This document shows positions 1-8,125 of a DNA stretch of 64,000 bases, piece after piece. Made by a program: the position numbers and the translations under genes. The notes beneath the pieces were generated by a model. The model worked only from the letters and a program-made list of their open reading frames with translations. It had not been told where the DNA came from and searched no databases. Origin of the DNA: Neoroseomonas soli (GTDB lineage: Bacteria > Pseudomonadota > Alphaproteobacteria > Acetobacterales > Acetobacteraceae). The stretch is from contig NZ_JAAEDM010000013.1 in assembly GCF_018129065.1 (NCBI RefSeq), positions 23,667-87,666 of the forward strand, in the 5' to 3' direction. Each line of letters opens with the position of its first letter. Position 1 is the stretch's first letter.

Positions 1-383
1 CTGCCGATGGCGACCTCGGCCTCGCCGCTTTCGAGCGCGGCGAGCATGCGCGGCAGGATGGTCTCGTCGTGCTGCAGGTCGCCGTCGATCACCGCGACAT
101 AGGGCGCGGCGGTGGAAAGGATGCCCTCGACGCAGGCGGATGCGAGGCCGCGCCGGCCTATGCGGCGGATGCAGCGGATGCGCGGGTCGGTCGCCGCGAT
201 CGCCTTGGCCTTCGCGGCGGTGCCGTCCGGGCTGTCGTCATCGACGAAGATCGCTTCCCACGGGATGCCGGCGAGCGCCGCATCCAGCTTCGCCACCATG
301 GGGGCGACGTTCGGGGCCTCGTTGTAGCAGGGAATGACCACGGCAAGCCGTGGCAGCGGCGGGCGCGCCTCCGATCGGCTCAT
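1..383 (-). CDS. Polyprenol-phosphate sugar synthase, GT2 family (partial)
   Basis: N-terminal ~127 residues of a family 2 glycosyltransferase; the rest lies beyond the left window edge. The GT-A start motif PCYNE follows a short basic leader, then FVDDDSPDGT and VIDGDLQHD, the pattern of dolichyl/polyprenyl-phosphate mannose (or glucose) synthases that bind the nucleotide sugar and metal. In the last motif the usual DADLQH reads DGDLQH. Such enzymes load a sugar onto a lipid phosphate on the cytoplasmic face of the membrane. It lies 97 nt downstream of a GT39-type gene on the same strand, which fits a donor-maker/donor-user pair. The ATG start directly precedes the conserved core. The sugar cannot be told from sequence. 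Confidence 0.85.
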   Translation of the reverse strand, partial: MSRSEARPPLPRLAVVIPCYNEAPNVAPMVAKLDAALAGIPWEAIFVDDDSPDGTAAKAKAIAATDPRIRCIRRIGRRGLASACVEGILSTAAPYVAVIDGDLQHDETILPRMLAALESGEAEVAIG

Positions 384-480
384 CAGGGCCCTCGCCTCCG
401 GTGCCGTGCCACCTGATGGCACGGGGTCTGATCTGGCGGCAACAGGAACTCGCTCGCGAATGAGGTGGGGCAGGCTGGCA

Positions 481-2013
481 CTAGGAACCTCGTTGCCGGA
501 GCAGCACGGCGATGATGCGCTGGCTCGGCGTGGCTGTTTCGACGCGGCGATCCATCATGCCCTCGGGAATGACCGGCGGGGCAATAGCGGTCGGCCCCGG
601 CCGGGTGAAGACCCTGTAGACGAGCCAGGCATCGCGCTGCGGGGGATCGGTCGCGAAGTCCGGGTCGACGACCACGCGCGCGGCCGGGTCCTGACGGCGG
701 AGGTAGTATTGCAGCGGAAGGGCGATGAAGGGCTCGAGGGCGACAACCTCCGGCGCAGCGCCCCCTTCCGCTGCCGCCCCCTGGATCGCGGCTGCGATGT
801 CGCGCCATTGCAGCCTGGTGTCGGTGCCCTGCGCTGCGCCGGCGTAGGCCAGGACCGCCCAGCCGGCGATCGCCAGGCGCAATGCTGCAATCGCTACCGG
901 CGGTGCGAAGCCGGCCAGACGCGACAGCGAGAGCGCGACCAGCGCGAAATAGGGAAGCGCGACCATCAGCAGGTGCCGCTCACCCCACAGGTTCTGCTTC
1001 GCGACGACGCTGAGCCCCGATGTCAGCGCGAGCGGCACCGCCACCATGCCCATCCAGAAGAAGACGCTGTCCGGACTGGCGATCCCGGGCTTCCCGACCC
1101 GGATCGCATGCAGCGCGGCCACGGCCGGAGCAAGAAGAAAGAGTGCGATGCCGAGCGTCGTCGCACGCGGGATGTCGATCACGCCATCGAGCCGCGCGAA
1201 GAGCCACGCGTAGTCCTGCAGGCCAGGTGGCGAGGTGCCCATCCAGGCGATCTGCGTCGTTGCCGCACCACCATCCTTGAGAATTCCCGCCGCAACGATC
1301 CCGACCCAAGGGAGGAACGCGATGCCGATCCCGACCTGGGCGATGAGCAGGGTGCGCAACCCCCTTGCTCCGCCAAGCGTCCGGATTGCGAGTTGGGTCA
1401 CCAGCACCAGGAAGCCCCAATAATGAACATGCACCATCGCCACGCCCGAAGCCGCGTAGGCCAGCGCCTCCCGCCGGGATCCCGGCTCCATGCAGAGTCT
1501 CACGAAGAACAGCGTGTTCAGTGCCGACAGGACATGGAAGAGCGAAAACATCCGCGCATACTGGGAATGGAAGATCAGCGCGTCGTTCACCGTGATCAGC
1601 AACAGCAGCAGGCCCAGATCCGCCATCCGGAGGCCGATCGCGCGCCCCAGGAAAACCGCGACGGCCGGGAGCGCCGCACCCGCCAGGGCCGAGATGATCC
1701 TGGGGTGGATATCGTCCTCGGGCGCCACGCCAAGATAAACATGCAGCAACGCATAGTATCCCGGCGGATGTGACTTGTCCTCGGCGGCGGTGCGGATCAG
1801 GTGCACCCAGCTGTCATTGGCTGCAAGAACGCTGAAGACCTCGTCACCATCCAGGCTGAATAAGGAGATGCCGATCAGCCGGATCAGCAGCGCAAGCAGA
1901 AATACCCCGCCGGCAAGCGCCCAGGCCGTCCGCGCCGACATGCCGGAAGCAAGCGGGCCACCCGACGGCGTCGCATCCCCTCGCTCCCGGATACCCGCGC
2001 TCCGCGCCGACAT
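481..2013 (-). CDS. GT39/ArnT-like membrane glycosyltransferase
   Basis: About 510 residues, strongly hydrophobic, with a first membrane segment near residues 33-52 and many more to ~400. Just after helix 1 comes LDGDE (acidic pair at residues 57-58), then SHPPGYY at about 81-87; both are hallmarks of the first periplasmic loop of protein-O-mannosyltransferase/ArnT-type GT-C enzymes, which use polyprenyl-phosphate sugars. The chosen ATG has GAGGCGAGG about 8 nt upstream; an ATG 24 codons later lacks a ribosome site, and upstream sequence in frame has no domain character. It precedes the GT2 gene that could make its lipid-linked donor. Likely role is sugar transfer to an envelope lipid, glycan or protein; the acceptor is unknown. 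Confidence 0.8.
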   Translation of the reverse strand: MSARSAGIRERGDATPSGGPLASGMSARTAWALAGGVFLLALLIRLIGISLFSLDGDEVFSVLAANDSWVHLIRTAAEDKSHPPGYYALLHVYLGVAPEDDIHPRIISALAGAALPAVAVFLGRAIGLRMADLGLLLLLITVNDALIFHSQYARMFSLFHVLSALNTLFFVRLCMEPGSRREALAYAASGVAMVHVHYWGFLVLVTQLAIRTLGGARGLRTLLIAQVGIGIAFLPWVGIVAAGILKDGGAATTQIAWMGTSPPGLQDYAWLFARLDGVIDIPRATTLGIALFLLAPAVAALHAIRVGKPGIASPDSVFFWMGMVAVPLALTSGLSVVAKQNLWGERHLLMVALPYFALVALSLSRLAGFAPPVAIAALRLAIAGWAVLAYAGAAQGTDTRLQWRDIAAAIQGAAAEGGAAPEVVALEPFIALPLQYYLRRQDPAARVVVDPDFATDPPQRDAWLVYRVFTRPGPTAIAPPVIPEGMMDRRVETATPSQRIIAVLLRQRGS

Positions 2014-2514
2014 CGATATCGCCTCGCCTCTTCCACAACCGCATTGCGCGGGTCCGAACCGTCCTACGGCGGCTGATTTCGAAACAATCCGGCCCGATTG
2101 TCCAAGTCTTCTTGTCGGGCGCGTGCCGCACCGTCGCGGACGTCTCGACATATGCTCCGCAAGGCCGCCGGGACATTGCCGGTGCACCCTCGAAAGCGCC
2201 GGTTCGGCAAGGAGCGGCGTGCCGGCTGCTCGGGCAGGCCGGCCGGATCACGACCGGCAGTCCGATCACGGCCGGGTCGTGCCGCAGGCGCCAACCGTGC
2301 TTCGCATCCAGGCCTGGCTACAGGGAGATCCCGCGGCCCTTCGCCCGGTGCTCCGGCCCGCGGGACCGATCATCGGCCGGGACACGGCCCCGGCGGCAGC
2401 CCCACCGCCTTCATCCGTGACCTGACGATGGGGCTGCGGAAGAGATGCCCGGGGGGAAGGACAGAGCGTCGCCCCTCCCCCGCGGAGTCGTGTGGATGTT
2501 CGTGCCCGTCGCCG
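2014..2514. other. 501-bp stretch without a recognisable gene
   Basis: This lies between the start of the GT39-type gene and the end of the NIPSNAP gene, both on the minus strand. Open frames crossing it on either strand show no domain, and no ribosome site fits a start. It holds several short GC-rich imperfect inverted repeats but no stem-plus-T-run terminator I would defend. It should contain the promoter of the glycosyltransferase pair. Confidence 0.5.
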
Positions 2515-3201
2515 TCACTTCACCACGGAGAACGGCGCCGGCTTCAGCGCCATGACGGTCTGCTGCTTCAGCGCGCCGAGCCCGCCGACCGTCTTCATGA
2601 AGTCCTGCCACTGCGGGTCGTTCGCCATCGCCGAGCGGCGGCGGTCGCGATCGCCGAAGCCCTCGTAGAGCCAGCAGAAGACGACCTGGTTGATCGGCCC
2701 GATCTCGGTCACGCCGAACATCAGCAGCTGGCCGAGCAGCCGCTTCTGCACCGCCAGGCCGATCTCCTCATAGGCCTTGAGCCAGAGGTGCATCTTGCCC
2801 GGATGGAAATCATAGGTGCGGTGATCGACGACCATGCCGGTGCCGCCGATCTCGCGCTTGAACGAAAAACCCTTCGCCGAGGTGATGGGTGAAAAGGAAG
2901 TCGGCTTGAGGAACTTCACCTCCTGGCTCGCCAGCGCGCCCGAGGCGGCGGAACGCTTGCGGAACTCCTGCCATTCCGGATCGGCTTCCCGCGCGGCCAG
3001 CCCGGCCTCGCGCGCGTCGATGTCGTCCCAGCCACGCATGAAGACGAAGCGGTTGATGGTGCCGACCTCGGCGAGGAAAGCGCCGAGCGAAACCGCCCCT
3101 GTGGTGCGGGCCGAGGCAGGGCCGCCGAGTTCCTTGTAGGCCTCGAGCCAGACCGGCAGCTTGCCGGGGTGAAAGGTGTACTGCCGGTGTTCGATGTACA
3201 T
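2515..3201 (-). CDS. Tandem-domain NIPSNAP family protein
   Basis: 228 residues made of two NIPSNAP (ferredoxin-like fold) halves. The halves start with near-identical patterns, RQYTFHPGK at about residue 6 and RTYDFHPGK at about 128, each followed by a Trp-rich amphipathic helix and a later FVFMRGW / VVFCWLYEG strand. The ATG is preceded by AAAGGAAA; a frame-open extension upstream is ignored. NIPSNAP proteins are small alpha/beta-barrel-like dimers, often beside catabolic genes, with no agreed reaction. It lies 64 nt downstream of a zinc alcohol dehydrogenase on the same strand, so it is probably co-transcribed and accessory to that pathway. Confidence 0.85.
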   Translation of the reverse strand: MYIEHRQYTFHPGKLPVWLEAYKELGGPASARTTGAVSLGAFLAEVGTINRFVFMRGWDDIDAREAGLAAREADPEWQEFRKRSAASGALASQEVKFLKPTSFSPITSAKGFSFKREIGGTGMVVDHRTYDFHPGKMHLWLKAYEEIGLAVQKRLLGQLLMFGVTEIGPINQVVFCWLYEGFGDRDRRRSAMANDPQWQDFMKTVGGLGALKQQTVMALKPAPFSVVK

Positions 3202-3265
3202 GGCGTTTCCTTTGAATCGCGGGCGCCGCACCTTCGGCCGTGCGGCGCCACGGCGCAACGGGGGG

Positions 3266-4330
3266 TCAGGCGGCGGGCAGGATCACGCCCTTCCCCGTGG
3301 TCTGCTGGTCAAAGAGGCGATAGGCCTCCTCCGCCTGGTCGAGCCGCCAGCGATGCGTGAACAGCCTGTCCACCGGGATGTTGCGCTCCGCGACGTAGCG
3401 CGCGCATTCGAGCTGCCCGACGGTGGAGAAGGTCCAGGACCCGATCAGCGTCACCTGCCGGCGCAACAGGTCGGGGCTGACGTCGAGGGTGACGTCGCCA
3501 CCCTCCCCCACGAAGCAGGCCTTGCCCCAGGTGCGCACGCACTGCACCGCCTGGCGACGCGCGAGCGGGTTCGACGACGCGTCGATCGAGGCATGCGCGC
3601 CGAGGCCGTGCGTCGCCGCCTTGATCGCGCCGAGCACGTCATTGGTCTCGGCCGGGTTGATCAGCAGGTCGGCGCCGAATTCCTTCGCGCGCTCCAGGCG
3701 TTCGGGCGAGGTGTCCAGTGCGATCACCCTCGCGCCCATCCTCGCCGCGAGCAGCGTCGCCGACAGCCCCACCGGCCCCTGCCCGAACACGGCGATGGTC
3801 TGGTCGCCGGTGAGGCCGAGCCGTTGCAGCGCGCCCCAGGCCGTGCCCGTGCCGCAGGAGATCGCCGCGCCGGTCTCGAACGAGAGTTCCTCCGGCAGTT
3901 CCACCAGCGTGCGCGCCGGGCATTTCAGGTAGCGGGCATGGCCGCCATGGCCGGTGACGCCATAGACCTCCTTCACGCCCTCGACGCAAAGCTGCATCCA
4001 ACCGGTGTTGCAGTGGGGGCAGACGCCGCAGCCGCGGTAGTGGTGCTGCATCGCCCGCATGCCGATCCAGGCCTGGTTGGACGCGACGCCCTGCCCGACG
4101 GCGACGACCACGCCGCAGGGCTCGTGCCCGGCGATGATCGGCCCGGAGGTGGCGCCGAGGCCAAGCGCCGCGGTCCGCCCCGGCCCGCCCGGAGCGCGGT
4201 AGAACTTGAGGTCGCTGCCACACATGCCGGAGGCGCGGATCTCCAGCACCACCTCCCCCGGACCCGGCGTCGGGTCGGGGAAATCCATCAGTTCGAGCTT
4301 CCGGTCCCCGGTAAAGACGACACCCTTCAT
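3266..4330 (-). CDS. Zinc-dependent alcohol dehydrogenase (MDR family)
   Basis: 354 residues. Catalytic-zinc ligands are visible as GMCGSD (Cys37) and AGHEPCG (His69-Glu70), and the structural-zinc lobe as four cysteines in GCGVCPHC..C near residues 95-110. A Rossmann motif GQGPVG follows near residue 175. These mark a medium-chain NAD(P)-dependent alcohol/polyol dehydrogenase; the threonine-dehydrogenase/sorbitol-dehydrogenase branch looks closest, but the substrate is unknown. The ATG has an almost perfect AAGGAGG site. It heads a two-gene minus-strand unit with the NIPSNAP gene and is divergent from the fabI operon. Confidence 0.85.
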   Translation of the reverse strand: MKGVVFTGDRKLELMDFPDPTPGPGEVVLEIRASGMCGSDLKFYRAPGGPGRTAALGLGATSGPIIAGHEPCGVVVAVGQGVASNQAWIGMRAMQHHYRGCGVCPHCNTGWMQLCVEGVKEVYGVTGHGGHARYLKCPARTLVELPEELSFETGAAISCGTGTAWGALQRLGLTGDQTIAVFGQGPVGLSATLLAARMGARVIALDTSPERLERAKEFGADLLINPAETNDVLGAIKAATHGLGAHASIDASSNPLARRQAVQCVRTWGKACFVGEGGDVTLDVSPDLLRRQVTLIGSWTFSTVGQLECARYVAERNIPVDRLFTHRWRLDQAEEAYRLFDQQTTGKGVILPAA

Positions 4331-4503
4331 GTGCGTTCCTCCTTGGTTCGGAGCGAAGCACCGGGCCGGCAGGTGGTCCAGGGATCGATTTTTTTGCTGC
4401 ATTGCAACGGAATTGACTTGGCGCAACACGCGCGATCTGCCCTAGGTCAAGCATATTCCAGGATCCGCACCATGCGGCGGACATGGAAGCAGGGAGCAGC
4501 CGC
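4331..4503. promoter_or_regulatory. Divergent promoter region between adh and fabI operons
   Basis: A 173-bp spacer between outward-facing genes. It contains an AT-rich tract (GATTTTTTT) and two TTGAC boxes facing each other: TTGACT at 4413-4418 on the plus strand and TTGACC on the minus strand (complement of GGTCAA, 4445-4450). Either could be a -35 element or together an operator arm pair. No good -10 hexamer sits at 17 nt, so promoter positions remain unassigned. Confidence 0.3.
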
Positions 4504-5331
4504 TTGACCCCCGACACCCGCCCGCGTGACCCGCTGCCCATCGTCTGGGACCCCGACAGCCGCGTCGGCGACATGCTCAAGGGCAAGCGCGGCTTGGTCG
4601 TCGGCGTCGCGAACGCCGATTCGATCGCCTATGGCTGCGCGGTGAAGCTGCGCGCCTTCGGCGCCGAGCTCGCCATGACCTACCTGAACGAGAGGGCGGA
4701 AAAGCACGTCCGCCCGCTCGCGGAGCAACTCCAGGCGCAGATCGTCGCCCCGCTCGACGTGCAGCAGCCCGGCCAGATCGAAGCGCTGTTCGAGCGCATC
4801 GCGACGGAATGGGGGCGGCTCGACTTCCTCATCCACTCCATCGCCTTCGCCCCGCGGGAAGACCTGCACGGCCGCGTGGTGGACTGCTCGGCCGAGGGCT
4901 TCGCCCAGGCCATGCACGTCTCCTGCTGGTCCTTCCTGCGCATGGCGAAGCTCGCGGAGCCGCTGATGACCCAGGGCGGCGTGCTGGCAGCCATGTCCTA
5001 CTATGGCGCGGACAAGGTCGTCGGGAACTACAACGTCATGGGGCCGGTCAAGGCGGCTCTCGAGGCTTCGGTGCGCTACATGGCGGATGAGCTGGGAGAG
5101 AAGGGCATCCGCGTCTTCGCCGTCTCGCCCGGCCCGCTCAGGACCCGCGCCGCAAGCGGCATCGCCCAGTTCGACGAGCTGGTGCAGATGGCGCAGGAAC
5201 GCGCGCCGCAGCATCGCCTGGTGGACATCGCGGAGGTCGGGCGCGTCGTCTCCTTCCTGGTGGGCGGCGCCTCCTCCGGCATGACCGGCGACACGATCTA
5301 CGTGGACGCCGGCCTGCACAACGTGGCGTGA
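4504..5331 (+). CDS. fabI: Enoyl-[acyl-carrier-protein] reductase (FabI type)
   Basis: 275 residues; NADH-dependent reduction of trans-2-enoyl-ACP, last step of each fatty-acid elongation round. The sequence shows the FabI-type cofactor motif GVANADSIAYG (34-44), HSIAFAP (111-117), and the active-site set Tyr166, Tyr176 and Lys183 (NYNVMGPVK), spaced Y-x6-K. I favour the TTG start because AGGGAG lies 7 nt upstream; an in-frame ATG 21 nt earlier (4483) has no ribosome site, and an ATG at 4573 would trim the usual N-terminus. It is the first gene of an acyl-phosphate/acyl-CoA operon, so it may be a specialised second copy rather than the housekeeping fabI. Confidence 0.88.
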   Translation: MTPDTRPRDPLPIVWDPDSRVGDMLKGKRGLVVGVANADSIAYGCAVKLRAFGAELAMTYLNERAEKHVRPLAEQLQAQIVAPLDVQQPGQIEALFERIATEWGRLDFLIHSIAFAPREDLHGRVVDCSAEGFAQAMHVSCWSFLRMAKLAEPLMTQGGVLAAMSYYGADKVVGNYNVMGPVKAALEASVRYMADELGEKGIRVFAVSPGPLRTRAASGIAQFDELVQMAQERAPQHRLVDIAEVGRVVSFLVGGASSGMTGDTIYVDAGLHNVA

Positions 5332-5336
5332 CCGCG

Positions 5337-5465
5337 ATGCGCAAGCCCCTGTCCACGGCCGAGGCAGCCGAACGCGTGCCCGATGGCGCGACGGTCGGGC
5401 AGATCCTCGCGGCCACCGCCACCACCCTGACCATTCCCGACACCGCGCCGGAGACGAAACCGTGA
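5337..5465 (+). CDS. Small 42-residue ORF coupled to phosphotransacylase
   Basis: A short frame begins with ATG 5 nt after the fabI stop and ends in a TGA that overlaps the GTG start of the next gene as GTGA, the arrangement used for translational coupling. The product (starting MRKPLSTAEAAERV, ending APETKP) has a helical first half and a Thr/Pro-rich tail. I recognise no family. It fills the whole gap between its neighbours. It could be a real small protein, a leader that delivers ribosomes to the next start, or the remnant of a longer gene. Confidence 0.4.
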   Translation: MRKPLSTAEAAERVPDGATVGQILAATATTLTIPDTAPETKP

Positions 5466-6880
5466 CGATCACCGCCCCTGCCCTCGTCGGGCGCTCCTGG
5501 GACGACATCAAGGAAGGCGAGAGCGCGAGCATCACCCGCGTCTGCACGCCGAACGACCTGGTCGTCTTCGCCCATGCCTCGGGCAACCTGAACCCCGTCC
5601 ACCTGCCAGGCGAGGCTGAGCAGGAAACCGGCCGCGCGCCGGTCGCGCCGGCCATGTGGTGCGGCTCGCTCTTCTCCGCCGTGTTCGGCAACAGGCTGCC
5701 GGGTCCGGGCACGGTCTATCGCTACCAGGACCTGCGCTTCCATGCGCGCGTCGAGGCCGGGGACGCGGTGGTGGCGACGGTGCGGGTGCGCGAGAAGCTG
5801 CCGGGCAACCTGCTGATCATGGACTGCCGGCTGGAGAAGGCGGACGGCACCGTGGTCTGCACCGGCACGGCGGAGATCAGCCCGCCGCTGACGCGCCTCG
5901 TGACCGATGGCGTCATCATCCCGGAACTCACCCTCGTCCGGCGCGGCAAGTTCTCCCGCCTGCTAGCCGCCTGCCGCGGCATCCCGCCGATGCCGACCGC
6001 CATCGCCGCGCCGACCGACGAGAATTCCCTCGGCGGCGCCTGGGAGGCGACGAAGGAAGGGCTGATCGAGCCCATCCTCGTCGGCCCCGAGGCGATGATC
6101 CGCGCCGAGGCGGAGAAGCTCGGCTGGGATCTCGCCGGCGTCGCGATCGAGAACGTCGCCGAGGTCCACGATGCGCCCGCCCGCGCCGTCTGCCTGGTCC
6201 ACGAAGGCAAGGCCGAGGCGGTGATGAAGGGCAACATCCACTCGGACGAGGTGCTGCGCCACGTCACCAAATCCGACGGCGGCCTGCGCGCGGGGCGGCG
6301 CATCAGCCACTGCTTCGTGCTCGACATCCCCGGGCACGAAGGGCTGATGATCATCACCGACGCGGCGATCAACATCCTGCCCGACCTGGCGACCAAGGCC
6401 GACATCGTGCAGAACGCGATCGACCTCGCGCGGGCGATCGGCATCCGGGAACCGCGCGTCGGCATCCTCTCGGCGGTCGAGACGATCAATCCGGCCATCC
6501 CTTCCACCATCGACGCCGCCGCGCTCGCCAAGATGGCCGAGCGGGGGCAGATAACGGGCGGGCTGGTGGACGGCCCGCTCGCCATGGACAACGCGGTCGA
6601 CCTGGAGGCGGCGCGGACCAAGGGCATCCATTCGACGGTCGCCGGCCGCGCGGACGTGCTGGTGGCGCCGAACCTGGAAGCGGGGAACATGCTGGCGAAG
6701 CAGCTCGTCTTCCTCTCGCAGGCGGATACGGGCGGGATCGTGACGGGCGCCAAGGTGCCGGTGATGCTGACCAGCCGCGCCGACGACGAGCATGCGCGGC
6801 TGATGTCGGCGGCGCTGGCCGTGCTCTACGGGCACTGGCGGCGCACCGGGAAGTGCCTGGTGCCGGAGCTCGGCGCATGA
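5462..6880 (+). CDS. MaoC-like hydratase / phosphate acetyl(butyryl)transferase fusion
   Basis: 472 residues with two domains. Residues ~10-150 form a MaoC hot-dog domain with the NPVH signature; residues ~165-470 form a phosphate acetyl/butyryltransferase with MKGNIHSDE, TDAAINILPDL and PNLEAGNML. The transferase half swaps acyl groups between CoA and phosphate. In hydratases of this type the catalytic dyad is D-x4-H; here the first position is Asn42 (GNLNPVH, His47), so hydratase activity may be weak or lost. The GTG start overlaps the preceding small ORF and the stop overlaps the ackA start (ATGA), so the acyl-phosphate can be passed to the kinase encoded next. Confidence 0.87.
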   Translation: MTITAPALVGRSWDDIKEGESASITRVCTPNDLVVFAHASGNLNPVHLPGEAEQETGRAPVAPAMWCGSLFSAVFGNRLPGPGTVYRYQDLRFHARVEAGDAVVATVRVREKLPGNLLIMDCRLEKADGTVVCTGTAEISPPLTRLVTDGVIIPELTLVRRGKFSRLLAACRGIPPMPTAIAAPTDENSLGGAWEATKEGLIEPILVGPEAMIRAEAEKLGWDLAGVAIENVAEVHDAPARAVCLVHEGKAEAVMKGNIHSDEVLRHVTKSDGGLRAGRRISHCFVLDIPGHEGLMIITDAAINILPDLATKADIVQNAIDLARAIGIREPRVGILSAVETINPAIPSTIDAAALAKMAERGQITGGLVDGPLAMDNAVDLEAARTKGIHSTVAGRADVLVAPNLEAGNMLAKQLVFLSQADTGGIVTGAKVPVMLTSRADDEHARLMSAALAVLYGHWRRTGKCLVPELGA

Positions 6881-8073
6881 TGACCGACGCGATCCTCGTC
6901 CTCAACGCCGGTTCCTCCTCCATCAAGTTCGAGCTCTTCTCGGTCAACGGCGACGATCCCGAATCGCGGCTCGAAGGCCAGATGGAGGGCATCGGCGCCT
7001 CGCCCCGCCTGATCGCGCGCGACGCGCGGCGTCAGGTTCTGGCTGACCATCGCTGGGCCGGTCCGGATGTCGCGGACCATGCGACGGCGCTGCGGGTGAT
7101 GGGGCAGGAACTCGCCCCGGCCGTCGAGGGCTACAGGATCGTCGCGGTCGGGCACCGCGTGGTCCATGGCGGGCCGGATTTCGCCGCCCCCGTCATCGTG
7201 GACGACGGGATGATGGACAGGCTGCGCGCCCTCGCGCCGCTGGCCCCGCTGCACCAGCCGCACAACCTGGCCGGCATCGCCGCCGCGCGCGCGGCACTGC
7301 CCGGCGTGCCGCAGGTCGCCTGCTTCGACACGTCCTTCCACCGCACCCATGCCTGGGAAGCGGACACCTTCGCCCTGCCGCCGGAATTCTACGACCGCGG
7401 CATCCGGCGCTACGGCTTCCACGGCCTGTCCTACGAATACATCGCCGCGAACCTTGCCGAGGAGGAGCCTGCCCTGGCGGCCGGGCGCGTGGTGGTGGCG
7501 CATCTCGGCAACGGGTCCTCGCTCTGCGCCATCCGCAACGGGCGCAGCGTGGACAGCACCATGGGCTTCACCGCGCTGGACGGTGTGCCGATGGGCACGC
7601 GCTGCGGGCAGATCGATCCGGGCGTGCTGCTGCACCTGATGCAGGCCGAGGGCATGGACGCCGCCGCGCTGCAGAAGCTGCTCTACGGCAATGCGGGGCT
7701 GAAGGGCATGTCCGGCATCAGCCAGGACGTGCGGGACCTGGAGGCCAGCGGCGAGCCGCGCGCGGCCGGCGCCCTCGCCTACTACGTCTGGCGCGTGCGG
7801 CGGGAGATCGGCGCGCTGGCCGCCGCCCTGGGCGGAATCGACGCCCTCGTCTTCACTGCCGGGATCGGGGAGAACGCCCGCAACCTCCGGGCGCGGATCT
7901 GCGACGGACTCGACTTCCTCGGCATCGCCGTGGACCCGGAGCGAAACGCCGCCAATGCCCCGGAAATCTCGTCTCCCGGGGCGCGGACGCGGGTGCTGGT
8001 CCGGCCGACCGACGAGGAAGGCATGATCGCCCGGCACGTCCTGGCTTTGTTGCAGCGCAGCCAAAACGCTTGA
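6877..8073 (+). CDS. ackA: Acetate/propionate kinase
   Basis: 398 residues, the usual length for the family. Motifs run in order: NAGSSSIKF at the N-terminus (phosphate site), GHRVVHGG, CFDTSFH, AHLGNGSSLCA, MGTRCGQIDPG and FTAGIGENA near the C-terminus, so all ASKHA-fold active-site segments are present. It interconverts acyl-phosphate + ADP with carboxylate + ATP in the cytoplasm. The start lies within ATGA shared with the stop of the phosphotransacylase gene; a second ATG directly follows. Pairing with a butyryl/acetyltransferase makes a substrate-level phosphorylation module, or a route from carboxylates to acyl-CoA. Chain-length preference is not readable from sequence. Confidence 0.92.
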   Translation: MMTDAILVLNAGSSSIKFELFSVNGDDPESRLEGQMEGIGASPRLIARDARRQVLADHRWAGPDVADHATALRVMGQELAPAVEGYRIVAVGHRVVHGGPDFAAPVIVDDGMMDRLRALAPLAPLHQPHNLAGIAAARAALPGVPQVACFDTSFHRTHAWEADTFALPPEFYDRGIRRYGFHGLSYEYIAANLAEEEPALAAGRVVVAHLGNGSSLCAIRNGRSVDSTMGFTALDGVPMGTRCGQIDPGVLLHLMQAEGMDAAALQKLLYGNAGLKGMSGISQDVRDLEASGEPRAAGALAYYVWRVRREIGALAAALGGIDALVFTAGIGENARNLRARICDGLDFLGIAVDPERNAANAPEISSPGARTRVLVRPTDEEGMIARHVLALLQRSQNA

Positions 8074-8125
8074 ACCGGCCCGCCCGGCAGCGCAGAAACC
8101 GCCTGAACCAGGGAGAGTCCCACCC

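Noticed and set aside
2098..2892. Plus-strand frame of 264 codons across the 501-bp gap
   Set aside because: Its second half is antisense to the NIPSNAP gene and its first half has no conserved pattern or plausible start.
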